From Vibrio porteresiae DSM 19223 (GTDB taxonomy: Bacteria; Pseudomonadota; Gammaproteobacteria; Enterobacterales; Vibrionaceae), in contig NZ_AP024895.1 in NCBI RefSeq assembly GCF_024347055.1, positions 620,001 through 684,000 on the forward strand: 64,000 nt of DNA, written 5' to 3'. The notes under the pieces were generated by a model that saw nothing but the letters and a program-made list of their open reading frames with translations, was not told where the DNA came from and did no database searches. Both the position numbers and the translations under genes were made by a program. Of this stretch, positions 10,301 through 19,005 are shown in pieces (the stretch's first letter is position 1; each line of letters starts with the position of its first letter).

Positions 10301-10609
10301 GGTACAGCAGTGATTCTTGGTGAAGCAGGTATTAACCCTCGCTTAGTAAACAAAGTTCATGAAGGTCGTCCACACATTTTGGACCGCATCAAGAACCATG
10401 AATATACCTACATCGTGAACACAACTGCAGGTCGTCAAGCGATTGAAGATTCTAAAGTACTACGTCGTGGCGCTCTAGCGGCTAAAGTGAACTACACCAC
10501 AACGCTAAACGCAGCGTTCGCAACTTGTATGGCACACACTGCCGATGCAACTGCAGAAGTTCACTCGGTACAAGAGTTACACGCTCGTATTCGCGAAAAT
10601 CAGGCATAA
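7379..10609 (+). CDS. carB: Carbamoyl-phosphate synthase large subunit
   Basis: 1076 residues, near the E. coli 1073. Two homologous halves each carry an ATP-grasp domain: the first phosphorylates bicarbonate and the second carbamate. The second copy opens with [21 protein letters not shown] near residue 560, mirroring the N-terminal [21 protein letters not shown]. The C-terminal domain is the allosteric (ornithine/UMP) MGS-like region. It pairs with CarA in the heterodimer that channels ammonia. A strong terminator ends the operon. Confidence 0.98.
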   Translation: [1076 protein letters not shown]

Positions 10610-10656
10610 TGCAATTATAAATGAGAGTCTATTAGCTCTCTTTAGACAACCTCTTT

Positions 10657-10682
10657 ACCCGCCCTTATGGGCGGGTTTTTTA
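10657..10682 (+). terminator. Intrinsic terminator of carAB
   Basis: Stem ACCCGCCC / GGGCGGGT with a TTAT loop, followed by a T tract. Confidence 0.93.
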
Positions 10683-10849
10683 TTGCCATGCAAAAGATGG
10701 TTGCAATTTCTTTTCCGTAGTAACTCTCTACATAACTGCTACGTTATTGATGAAAATTAGGAATAGGTTGTTATCTTTGCTTTCGCTTTTTATTGCGATC
10801 CGACAGTGATAACTTGCGCTTTTTATCGGTCATTGAATTTAGGTGTTTC

Positions 10850-11629
10850 ATGGAAGTATCGTTAGATATATTGGCATTGCTGTTTGTCGTAGCGGGAGCT
10901 GCGGGGTTTATCGATGCTATGGCTGGGGGCGGTGGCTTATTGACTCTGCCAGCGTTACTTGCGGCAGGCGTTCCACCCGCTCAAGCGTTAGCTACCAACA
11001 AACTGCAAAGCTCTTTTGGTAGTTTTTCTGCCTCCTTGTACTTTGTGCGCCGCGGTTTGGTTAATCTACGCGAAATGGCCTTTGCGATTGTTTGTACCTA
11101 CATTGGCGCAGCAACGGGTGCTGAACTCGTGCAGCGTATTGATGCTTCGGTATTGACCACTTTGATTCCTGGTCTGCTGATTTGTATTTCACTCTACTTT
11201 CTATTGGCGCCACAAACTCGTAAGAACGATAACAAAAAACCACTATCACCCATTTGGTTTGCGCTCATTATTGGTACTTGTATCGGCTTTTATGATGGCT
11301 TTTTTGGTCCGGGCACGGGGTCTATTTTTACGATCTGTTTTGTTCTGTTAGGGCATTTTAATCTTGTTGAAGCGACCGCAAGAACCAAAATTCTTAACTT
11401 CACCTCAAACTTTGCAGCGCTGACTTTTTTCCTAATTGCTGGTTTGCCTATCTGGAAAATTGGATTGGTGATGGCAGTAGGGCAATTTATTGGTGGTCGT
11501 TTAGGGGCGAAAGTGGTGATTGCCAAAGGACAAAAATGGATTCGTCCTCTGGTCATTACGATGTCTATGGTGATGGCGATAAAATTGCTTTGGGAACAGC
11601 ACCAGCAATGGTTTCTATCAATCTTTTAA
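10850..11629 (+). CDS. TauE/SafE-family membrane permease
   Basis: A 259-residue, highly hydrophobic protein with about eight predicted membrane segments. The N-terminal GAAGFIDAMAGGGGLLTLPALL and the mid-protein GFYDGFFGPGTG are typical of the TauE/SafE (DUF81) family, which exports or imports sulfite, sulfoacetate or other organic anions. The start at 10850 has AGG at 10841; a further upstream ATG (10793) would add a charged tail and is unlikely. It converges with, and overlaps by 65 bases, the LysR gene on the other strand. The substrate cannot be told from the sequence. Confidence 0.85.
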   Translation: MEVSLDILALLFVVAGAAGFIDAMAGGGGLLTLPALLAAGVPPAQALATNKLQSSFGSFSASLYFVRRGLVNLREMAFAIVCTYIGAATGAELVQRIDASVLTTLIPGLLICISLYFLLAPQTRKNDNKKPLSPIWFALIIGTCIGFYDGFFGPGTGSIFTICFVLLGHFNLVEATARTKILNFTSNFAALTFFLIAGLPIWKIGLVMAVGQFIGGRLGAKVVIAKGQKWIRPLVITMSMVMAIKLLWEQHQQWFLSIF

Positions 11630-12425
11630 CTCGAGCAGAGCGATAAGTATTTGCGCGGACACAGATGTGAATCGGACGAGTTAACGCAGCAAGCTGAGGA
11701 AAATCAAAGCAGTATTGCGGTGCGATATTGAGTGTTTGTACCACAGATAAGGGCACCAGTGCTGGCGCTGTGCCTCCTAAGGCTAGCTGAGCGGCTGCGG
11801 CATACGAGTCCATCTGCATCACCGGATTGATACCTAATTTGGCCAATATGGCACTTTGATAAGTATTGGCCGGATTGACAAGATCATTGGTGATCAATTC
11901 ATCAGGCAAAGTCTCTAAATGCTGTTGGCTTACGATCAAAAAGGGCTCGTCGCACAGATGGAATGCTAATAGTCCATGGTTACTTACGATATACCCAGCA
12001 CAAAAGCCTAGGGTTGCTCGCCCTGATTTGACGTTCTCGACGATTCTCGGCGTATGGTTAGTGGTAATGGTGAAGTGACGATCCGTTTTTCGATATTGGC
12101 CGATGGCCTGATAGAGGTAACCAGCCACGAGGGTTTCAGAGCAGTCGATACGAATCTGCGAATGATCTTCAAGTGATTCTTGATCAAACATTAAACCACG
12201 TAATTCGTTAAACGTCGGTTCAATATTGGCTATTAGCTGCTCCGCATCCGGGGTAAGTTTGATGTGACGACCTGAAGGTACGATCAGTTTTTTGCCAAGC
12301 TTTTGTTCTAGATTTGCAATACGTTTACTTACTGCTGATTGGCTAATATAGAGAAGAGAGCCTGCGCGGCTCATGGTTTTCTCTTTGCTCAGTACCAGCA
12401 GTGTTTCAATCCCTTCGAGTAACAT
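11565..12425 (-). CDS. LysR-family transcriptional regulator
   Basis: 286 residues starting at MLLEGIETLLVLSKEK. The winged helix-turn-helix spans about residues 5-60 (MSRAGSLLYISQSAVSKRIANLEQKLGKKLI) and the rest is a LysR substrate-binding domain. A longer in-frame start (12536) is rejected because that stretch contains the pdxY terminator. Its 3' end overlaps the 3' end of the TauE gene in antisense by 65 bases. Whether it controls that permease is unknown. Confidence 0.88.
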   Translation of the reverse strand: MLLEGIETLLVLSKEKTMSRAGSLLYISQSAVSKRIANLEQKLGKKLIVPSGRHIKLTPDAEQLIANIEPTFNELRGLMFDQESLEDHSQIRIDCSETLVAGYLYQAIGQYRKTDRHFTITTNHTPRIVENVKSGRATLGFCAGYIVSNHGLLAFHLCDEPFLIVSQQHLETLPDELITNDLVNPANTYQSAILAKLGINPVMQMDSYAAAAQLALGGTAPALVPLSVVQTLNIAPQYCFDFPQLAALTRPIHICVRANTYRSARVKRLIETIAGAVPKAILSPSP

Positions 12426-12500
12426 AGTCCATTCTTGTCGCTGGATAATAGCGCCATTTAAGCAAAATAAACTGCGAAAAGGTAGCTCTTTGTTGAGCAA

Positions 12501-12525
12501 TAAAAATCCCGCCTTAAAGCGGGAT
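12501..12525 (-). terminator. Intrinsic terminator of pdxY
   Basis: On the minus strand ATCCCGC / GCGGGAT with a 6-nt loop followed by TTTT. It lies 37 bases beyond the pdxY stop and upstream of the chosen LysR start. Confidence 0.85.
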
Positions 12526-12561
12526 GTTAGTGTCACGAGAGCGCTGAATAGGCTCTATAAC

Positions 12562-13440
12562 TTAGGCTAAAGAGGTGGATAACTCTTCGACTAATTGCGC
12601 TGGAAAGTGCTCGCTTGGCGAGACTAACTCGTCTTGAGCTGCAATGGTTTGCAGCTCCCATTCGCCACTTTGATGGGTCGCTTTAAGTACGCCATGAACA
12701 GCATCGTGGCAATGTTGGAATGCTTGAAGTGGTGTCCAACCTTTTAATAGTCCCGCCGTAAATATGGACGTAATCAAATCACCCACGCCAATCGGTTCTT
12801 TGGTAATAGGGAAAAGCGGACGTTTTGCCAAATAGATGCCATCTTGTGTGGCAAGCATCATATTGAAACAGCTTTTATCAATGCCATGCAGATGTTTAGC
12901 GATGACGAACTTTGGACCTTTGGTGAGTGCACGACGACATGCTTCAACGGCATCTTGCAAACAGGTAATTTGCATGTCGGCGATTTGGGTCAGTTCAAAT
13001 TGGTTTGGTACGATGACATCGGCAATTGGAATTAAAGTGCTGATCAGCTGTTCTGTGATCCCCGGAGCGACAATACATCCTTTCTCTGGATTGCTCATAA
13101 CAGGGTCGCACACGTAAATTGCCTGAGGATTGTGTGATTTCACCTTGGCAACAGTGTCTGCTACAACGCTGCACTGCTCAGCTGTGCCTTGGTAGCCAGT
13201 GACCACCGCGTGACAGCCTTTCAATACATCAAGGTTTTCCAATCCACGTACGACGTCAGCGATGTCCTCTGCTGAAAATGCGTGCCCCGTCCACCCCTGT
13301 GTATAGTGAGTATGGTTTGAAAATTGGACGGTATGGATTGGCCAAACTTCAAAACCCATTCTTTGCATAGGAAATACAGCACTGCTGTTACCAGCATGGC
13401 CATAACTCACATGGGATTGGATGGATAGAATTCCTTGCAT
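12562..13440 (-). CDS. pdxY: Pyridoxal kinase PdxY
   Basis: Ribokinase-superfamily enzyme that phosphorylates pyridoxal in the B6 salvage pathway. The protein from MQGILSIQSHVSYGHAGNSS has 292 residues (E. coli 287). The upstream in-frame ATG at 13479 adds 13 non-conserved residues. Hallmarks are the N-terminal SHVSYGHAGN substrate loop, CDPVM in the middle, and the GVGDL anion hole with catalytic Asp near residue 220. It is a single-gene unit with its own terminator. Confidence 0.95.
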   Translation of the reverse strand: MQGILSIQSHVSYGHAGNSSAVFPMQRMGFEVWPIHTVQFSNHTHYTQGWTGHAFSAEDIADVVRGLENLDVLKGCHAVVTGYQGTAEQCSVVADTVAKVKSHNPQAIYVCDPVMSNPEKGCIVAPGITEQLISTLIPIADVIVPNQFELTQIADMQITCLQDAVEACRRALTKGPKFVIAKHLHGIDKSCFNMMLATQDGIYLAKRPLFPITKEPIGVGDLITSIFTAGLLKGWTPLQAFQHCHDAVHGVLKATHQSGEWELQTIAAQDELVSPSEHFPAQLVEELSTSLA

Positions 13441-13626
13441 AACTATCGTATCTCTTAAAGTAATATGGATATAAAACAAACGGCGAAGACCGCATGGAGT
13501 CTAATTTCGTGACTTGAAGCACGTTTAGCCCTAGGCTACACCTAAGAGGCTTAAAGCAACAGTGATATTTACGCCGTCAGAGTCGTTATACCCAAATGAG
13601 GTAACGTCGGCTAACGGCGCTTATCG

Positions 13627-14247
13627 TTATTTATTTAAGGCGAAAATAGGCAGAGATAAATGCCAGCGGATCGCACCTAAACGAATAATCAAGGTGGAGA
13701 GAATGCCTGATGCTAATGCACTGGATGGCGAGTAGCCCAACGCCAGTGCGGAAGTGTGAAATATACCACCGATAATGCAAGCTGTGGCATACACCTCACT
13801 GCGCAGTACCATGGGAATTTCACGCGCTAATACGTCACGAATAATGCCGCCACCGCAGCCCGTTAATACGCCCATAATGATGGCAACTAACGCAGAGCTT
13901 TGATAACTCATCGCTTTTTCTACACCAATCCCAACAAACACGGCTAAGCCAATCGCATCACACACGGGTAAAATCCACCACGCGACTCGTTTCGGACGAC
14001 GAACGACCAGCATGGTGAGCACACAGGTGATCAAAATGACCCAAAGATAGGTAGTATTGCGAATCCAGAATACGGGGGTTGCCCCTAACGCCATATCGCG
14101 GATAGTTCCGCCACCAATCGCTGTCACGCTTGCTAAGACGATAACACCAAACGGATCCATACGCAGACGACCCGCGAGCAGAACACCTGAAATGGCAAAA
14201 ATTGCGGTACCAAATAGGTCAATAAAGTAGAGAAGTGAAGTGTCCAA
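13627..14247 (-). CDS. yadS: TRIC-type (UPF0126) membrane protein YadS
   Basis: 206 residues, about seven membrane segments made of an internal repeat: GGGTIRDM near residue 46 and GCGGGIIRDVL near 130. This is the UPF0126/TRIC cation-channel fold. E. coli has the same neighbour order mtn-btuF-yadS. The gap to btuF is 71 bases, so it may be co-transcribed. Physiological cargo is not known from the sequence. Confidence 0.88.
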   Translation of the reverse strand: MDTSLLYFIDLFGTAIFAISGVLLAGRLRMDPFGVIVLASVTAIGGGTIRDMALGATPVFWIRNTTYLWVILITCVLTMLVVRRPKRVAWWILPVCDAIGLAVFVGIGVEKAMSYQSSALVAIIMGVLTGCGGGIIRDVLAREIPMVLRSEVYATACIIGGIFHTSALALGYSPSSALASGILSTLIIRLGAIRWHLSLPIFALNK

Positions 14248-14318
14248 GGTTATCTGCTCTATTCATCAATAACGGAAGAAATTGGGCACGAATTGTACGC
14301 GTTTTTCGCTGAACAACG

Positions 14319-15149
14319 CTACTTTTTTCTTGCCTGAGCAAAGTAATCACAAACCTCTTTGATCGCCCTGACTGTGCGAGGCGTTGGTCGGTTAAGCCAG
14401 TCTGAATGGAGCTTCCACACCTGATGCTTTTCTACTGCAGGAAGTTCATCATGCCAATCATTCCACATCGAACCATCGGCCATAGCATGCCCTGATGTAA
14501 AGATGACTTGAGGCTTAGCCAATATCACCTGTTCCATACCAACTTGCGGATAAGGACTGGGACTGTTGACGAACACATTCTTACCACCGCAAAAAGAGAA
14601 CACTTCACTTGGCCAGCTGTTTTGCGCCACGGTGATGATGGGTTTCTGACTCAGTTGATAAAAGTAGGGCACAGGTTTGCCATTGCCATATTCATTATGC
14701 AGTTGAGTTAGCTGTTCCCGAAAAGCCTGCGCTGCTTGATGACCTATTTTCGGGTCATCAGCAAACTGACTTAAAGCATCAATATTGGTAGCAATATCTT
14801 CTAAGGATTGAACATGGGAAGGGAACAGATGAAATCCCATTTGTTTTAACTTTTCCAGTTCACGTACCGGATTACCAGCAGGCCAAGTGATGATGAGATC
14901 AGGCTCTAAAGCGACAATACGATCGACATTGATGCCTTTGTAGTTGGCGACTTTTTCTAGTTTTTGGGCTGCTGGTGGATAATCGCTGTAATCACTTACG
15001 GCAACCAATTTGTCGCCAAGCCCTGCCGCATAGGCAAGTTCGGTTGCGTGAGGGGAGAGGCTAACAATACGGTGAATTTGGTTTTGTGCCTGAGCGAAAC
15101 AAGAAGCAAAAAGGAGCGAAACAACAGTAATAATGCGAGCAACAGGCAT
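14319..15149 (-). CDS. btuF: Periplasmic vitamin B12-binding protein BtuF
   Basis: 276 residues with a signal peptide (MPVARIITVVSLLFASCFAQAQ). It belongs to the cluster A solute-binding (helical backbone, TroA-like) proteins that hand cobalamin to BtuCD. Family landmarks are RIVSLSPHATELAYAAGLGD and LEPDLIITW. The ATG follows immediately on the cbiB stop codon (stop ends at 15150), which points to translational coupling. No btuC or btuD is in the window. The order mtn-cbiB-btuF-yadS suggests cobamide salvage. Confidence 0.95.
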   Translation of the reverse strand: MPVARIITVVSLLFASCFAQAQNQIHRIVSLSPHATELAYAAGLGDKLVAVSDYSDYPPAAQKLEKVANYKGINVDRIVALEPDLIITWPAGNPVRELEKLKQMGFHLFPSHVQSLEDIATNIDALSQFADDPKIGHQAAQAFREQLTQLHNEYGNGKPVPYFYQLSQKPIITVAQNSWPSEVFSFCGGKNVFVNSPSPYPQVGMEQVILAKPQVIFTSGHAMADGSMWNDWHDELPAVEKHQVWKLHSDWLNRPTPRTVRAIKEVCDYFAQARKK

Positions 15150-16103
15150 TTATATCCCTTGATAAACAGCAAATAAAATAAGGCTTTCTAATAAAATCCA
15201 AGCGAGTGCACGCCATGCCAGTAGGCTTTGGATTTGATGTAAATGGATCGAAGCAGGAGCAATCCGACCGCCAATTTTGCTGCGGATGGCTTTTCTTTTG
15301 CCATAGATGGCAGGACCGCCTAAAGAGAGCTCCAATTTATTACCAACAACGCAGAGTAACCAAGCCGGACCGGGTAATGGCCATGATGGGGCTTGCTCTT
15401 GCACTTTTCTCAGTACTTGGGCGCTGCCCTTACCAAGCAATAAAATTAGGCTAAACAGGCGCATCGGTAGCCACTCAAGCACGGCGATAACGCGAATGAT
15501 GGGCAGGCCAAATGGGGAGAATTCTTCACGAGAAGGAGACCAAGCTCTGCCGAGTTCTGCTAATAAACGGTACGTTAGCGCACCAATACCACCCAATAAC
15601 CCATACCAAAACAGGACAGAAATGACATTTCTGCCAAAACCCATAATTAAAGTTTCCGCACTCGCCTTGCCTAAACCAAGCGCTGAAAGTCGCGACGTGT
15701 CGCGGTTAACATAGGGGGCTAATGTTTCTCTAGCACTCGCTTTGTCTTGTTCTGCCAATGAGAGAGAGATACGTTTTGCTAGTAGCTCTTGAGTTCGCCA
15801 ATCAAAGGCGAGTAACAGTAATGCCAGCTCAAACAGTGCTGGTTGCCAAACTAACGTCTTTAATGCCACTAACACCATAATGGTTGGAATGATCATCAGT
15901 AGCCAAGCGAGCGTGCCGGAAATGTAACTTTGTTGGTAACTGTTGTTGCGATTGACTTTGCTTGCTAGCAACTCCGCAAATTTATGCCACAGAGTGACCG
16001 GATGTGCTGAATGTGGAATGGGAACTATAAGATGAAATAGTAACGCTCCCCATAGGGCGAGGAGCGTACCATTGGCGTAAACTTGATGAAAGAATCCGTC
16101 CAT
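15150..16103 (-). CDS. cbiB: CobD/CbiB-family adenosylcobinamide-phosphate synthase
   Basis: 317 residues with several membrane segments. Family signatures are HPVTLWHKFAELL near the N-terminus and GGPAIYGKRKAIRSKIGG toward the end, matching the HPV and GGPA-Y-G motifs of CbiB/CobD. The enzyme attaches the aminopropanol arm to adenosylcobyric acid. With btuF directly downstream and coupled, it probably serves corrinoid uptake and remodelling; no other cobalamin synthesis genes are visible. It starts 10 bases after the mtn stop. The symbol is by family, not by proven activity. Confidence 0.85.
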   Translation of the reverse strand: MDGFFHQVYANGTLLALWGALLFHLIVPIPHSAHPVTLWHKFAELLASKVNRNNSYQQSYISGTLAWLLMIIPTIMVLVALKTLVWQPALFELALLLLAFDWRTQELLAKRISLSLAEQDKASARETLAPYVNRDTSRLSALGLGKASAETLIMGFGRNVISVLFWYGLLGGIGALTYRLLAELGRAWSPSREEFSPFGLPIIRVIAVLEWLPMRLFSLILLLGKGSAQVLRKVQEQAPSWPLPGPAWLLCVVGNKLELSLGGPAIYGKRKAIRSKIGGRIAPASIHLHQIQSLLAWRALAWILLESLILFAVYQGI

Positions 16104-16113
16104 TCACAAAGGC

Positions 16114-16809
16114 TTATTTGAGAAGGTCGATCATCTTCAATACCATTGCCGATGAGCTTTGTGCCGCTAATGGTAAAAACTCATCAAATGACATTGGTGA
16201 TTCTTTATCAGCCACGTCAGAAATCGCGCGAACGACCACAAATGGCACCTTAAACTGGTGGCAAGTTTGTGCAATCGCTGAAGCTTCCATTTCTACGGCC
16301 ACAACATTTGGGAAATGACGACGAATGTATTCTTGTTGCTCTGGTTTGCAAATGAATGCATCACCAGTACAGATTAGGCCGCGTACCGCGTGTTTATCTG
16401 CCATGCTTTCCAGTGCTTTTTCAGCAACAGACATTAGATGTGCATCTGCTTGGAAAGCCGCTGGTTGACCTGCCATTTGACCCATTTCGTAGCCAAATGC
16501 AGTCACGTCTGCATCGTGATGACGCACTTCGCTAGAGATAACCACATCACCCATAGTCAAAGAGGAATCAAAACCACCTGCAGAACCTGTATTCAATACA
16601 ACATCAGGTTGATATTCGTTAAGCAAAATTGCGGTGCCAACGGCTGCTGCCACTTTACCAATACCAGATTGCAGCAAGACCACCTCAGCACCATTTATTT
16701 GGCCTGAATAGTAAGTGCCACCTGCTTTGCTCACTTGTTGAACATTTTGCATCGCGTCTTTTAGAATCGCGACTTCTTGTTCCATCGCACCAATGATGCC
16801 AATTTTCAT
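16114..16809 (-). CDS. mtn: 5'-methylthioadenosine/S-adenosylhomocysteine nucleosidase
   Basis: 231 residues, same as the E. coli enzyme (232). It cleaves MTA and SAH; in vibrios the SAH branch feeds LuxS and autoinducer-2. The N-terminal MKIGIIGAMEQEV holds the catalytic Glu12; VVAVEMEASAIAQ and RAISDVAD hold the ribose-binding Glu and catalytic Asp. It is the first gene of the leftward mtn-cbiB-btuF group, with an AAGAGA ribosome site before ATG. Confidence 0.97.
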   Translation of the reverse strand: MKIGIIGAMEQEVAILKDAMQNVQQVSKAGGTYYSGQINGAEVVLLQSGIGKVAAAVGTAILLNEYQPDVVLNTGSAGGFDSSLTMGDVVISSEVRHHDADVTAFGYEMGQMAGQPAAFQADAHLMSVAEKALESMADKHAVRGLICTGDAFICKPEQQEYIRRHFPNVVAVEMEASAIAQTCHQFKVPFVVVRAISDVADKESPMSFDEFLPLAAQSSSAMVLKMIDLLK

Positions 16810-16877
16810 GGTAAATCTCTTTGTTGTTTTTAAACGAATGGCGCTCAGTTTAACATGACCTTTCTGTTGGGATCGAG

Positions 16878-17318
16878 CTATGGTGTTTCTAGCATGCCAC
16901 CTAAGCTGAGCTTTTCTCTCAATTCTTCTACACGGCGACGGTTCGAACCAAAGTCAGGGTACTCGGAACGAGATTGTGAACGAACAATCAATTGGAAATC
17001 AGAGAGCCGCAGCTCTAAATCATCGACAAAGCGCAATATTTTGGAAGTGCATTCAATACGTACGTAATCGCTGTCTTTGTTTCGGTCGGCGATTCTGGTT
17101 CCCGGAAGCGTTAGCACGACGCGTTCAACTTGCTCCAAGGTGACTCCGGGGCGAAGAATAAACGGGGCAAGATGCACTTTTTCGCTAGAGTCAGCGGTTG
17201 AAACACAATGGGTATCAGCACGACATGGTTTCGTAGTGCGATCATTGGTAGGTTCGATGCCTTGGCTGCACGCGCTCAAGAGGCCTGTAATAACAATAAG
17301 AGTGACCGGTTTAAACAT
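16878..17318 (-). CDS. DUF1499-family lipoprotein
   Basis: 146 residues. The N-terminus MFKPVTLIVITGLLSACS is a lipoprotein signal with lipobox LSAC, so the mature protein should be lipid-anchored. After a short cysteine-containing linker the body (LAPFILRPGVTLEQVERVVLTLP ... IRFVDDLELRL-like, SEYPDFGSNRRRVEELREKL) matches DUF1499. Function unknown. It is separated from mtn by 68 bases on the same strand. Confidence 0.82.
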   Translation of the reverse strand: MFKPVTLIVITGLLSACSQGIEPTNDRTTKPCRADTHCVSTADSSEKVHLAPFILRPGVTLEQVERVVLTLPGTRIADRNKDSDYVRIECTSKILRFVDDLELRLSDFQLIVRSQSRSEYPDFGSNRRRVEELREKLSLGGMLETP

Positions 17319-17510
17319 GATTGCACCCCGAGTGCGTAATCAAATTACTGAGTTATTTCCCTCAAGGCCACACTTCTAAAGGGATAGTTTGCGCCCAATT
17401 GAAGTGATAAGGATTGCTCAGCGTGACCACTCAAATAAATTGTATTGGACCAAGTCATTACATCAACGCTGTGACTTGCACTGAGACTTTGCAATTATAG
17501 AACGTGCAAT

Positions 17511-17542
17511 AAAAAAAGGATCCATATCTCTATGAATCCTTT
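17511..17542 (-). terminator. Intrinsic terminator of gltBD
   Basis: On the minus strand a 12-bp stem AAAGGATTCATA / TATGGATCCTTT (one G-T pair) with loop GAGA, then a T tract. It lies about 30 bases after the gltD stop. Confidence 0.9.
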
Positions 17543-17572
17543 ATCAAATATCATTTTATGTGCGCTGTGACA

Positions 17573-18985
17573 CTAAATGTCAAGAAAATCGAGGATACCG
17601 TTTGCTGCTTTACGACCTTCATCGATAGCAGTAACCACCAAATCAGAGCCACGAACAGCATCACCGCCAGCGAAGATTTTCGCGTTGCTGGTTTGATATT
17701 GGAACTCTTGATTACTTGGTGCTTTAATGCGACCGCGAGAATCTAAGTCAACGCCAAATGGTTCTAGCCAACTCATTTGATGAGGTTGGAAACCAAACGC
17801 CATGATAACCGCATCGGCTGGTAATACATGTTCGCTACCAGCGACAGGTTCAGGACGACGACGACCCGCTTCATCAGGTTCACCAAGTGCTGTAGTCACC
17901 ACTTTAACGCCAGTCACTTTGCCTTGCTCGTTAACACGTACGCCAAGAGGTTGCAGGTTGAACATGAATTCCACACCTTCTTCACGTGCGTTTTTCACTT
18001 CGCGGCGTGAACCAGGCATGTTCTCTTCATCACGACGATAAGCACAAACCACTTGTGAAGCACCTTGACGAATCGAAGTACGCACACAGTCCATCGCGGT
18101 ATCACCACCACCAAGGACAACCACTTTTTTGCCGTCCATATCGATGAATGGGTCGCTGTTTTCAAGATCCATTACTTTGTAAGTATTCGAGATCAAAAAT
18201 GGCAGTGCGTCATAAACGCCATCAGCATCTTCGTTTTCTAAACCAGCGCGCATGTACTTGTAAGTACCCACACCTAAGAAAACAGCATCATACTCATCGA
18301 GCAGCTCTTGCATTTGAACATCTTTACCCACTTCGGTATTTAAGCGGAATTCAACACCCATTTCGGTAAAGATGCGGCGACGGTTTTCCATCACGCCCTT
18401 TTCCAATTTGAATGAAGGGATACCGAAGGTGAGTAGGCCGCCGACTTCTGGATAACGGTCAAATACCACAGGTTTAACGCCATTACGGACAAGAATGTCC
18501 GCCGCAGCTAGACCTGCAGGACCTGCACCAATGATGGCGACTTTTTTATCGGTCCAAACCACCTTAGACATGTCTGGTTTCCAGCCCATCTCAAAGGCTT
18601 TATCGGTAATGTATTTTTCAATATTACCGATAGTTACGGCGCCAAAATCAGCACTTAACGTACATGATCCTTCGCAGAGACGATCTTGTGGACAAACGCG
18701 GCCACACACTTCTGGAAGACTGTTGGTCTGGTGAGACAGTTCCACCGCTTCAAGAATACGCCCTTCGTTAGCCAGTTTTAGCCATTGAGGAATGTAGTTG
18801 TGTACTGGACATTTCCATTCACAGTAAGGGTTGCCACAATCTAAGCAGCGATCCGCTTGCGCGGTCGCTTGTTGCTTAGTGAAGGGTTCGTAGATTTCTA
18901 CGAACTCAATTTTACGGATGTTGAGCGATTTTTTAGCCGGATCAACACGTTTTACATCGATAAATTGGTAAACATTCTGGCTCAT
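17573..18985 (-). CDS. gltD: Glutamate synthase (NADPH) small subunit
   Basis: 470 residues. It takes electrons from NADPH and passes them via Fe-S clusters to GltB. The N-terminal cysteines (CLDCGNPYCEWKCPVH and CGRVCPQDRLCEGSC) bind the 4Fe-4S clusters. FAD- and NADPH-binding folds are marked by GAGPAGLAAADIL and GGGDTAMDCV. The gene starts 20 bases after the gltB stop, giving a gltB-gltD operon with the terminator downstream. Confidence 0.97.
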   Translation of the reverse strand: MSQNVYQFIDVKRVDPAKKSLNIRKIEFVEIYEPFTKQQATAQADRCLDCGNPYCEWKCPVHNYIPQWLKLANEGRILEAVELSHQTNSLPEVCGRVCPQDRLCEGSCTLSADFGAVTIGNIEKYITDKAFEMGWKPDMSKVVWTDKKVAIIGAGPAGLAAADILVRNGVKPVVFDRYPEVGGLLTFGIPSFKLEKGVMENRRRIFTEMGVEFRLNTEVGKDVQMQELLDEYDAVFLGVGTYKYMRAGLENEDADGVYDALPFLISNTYKVMDLENSDPFIDMDGKKVVVLGGGDTAMDCVRTSIRQGASQVVCAYRRDEENMPGSRREVKNAREEGVEFMFNLQPLGVRVNEQGKVTGVKVVTTALGEPDEAGRRRPEPVAGSEHVLPADAVIMAFGFQPHQMSWLEPFGVDLDSRGRIKAPSNQEFQYQTSNAKIFAGGDAVRGSDLVVTAIDEGRKAANGILDFLDI

Positions 18986-19005
18986 TGTTTCTTGGCTCCT
19001 TCCAA

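Noticed and set aside
12426..12536. Longer N-terminus of the LysR regulator
   Set aside because: The extra codons contain the pdxY terminator hairpin, and LysR proteins normally begin at the helix-turn-helix.
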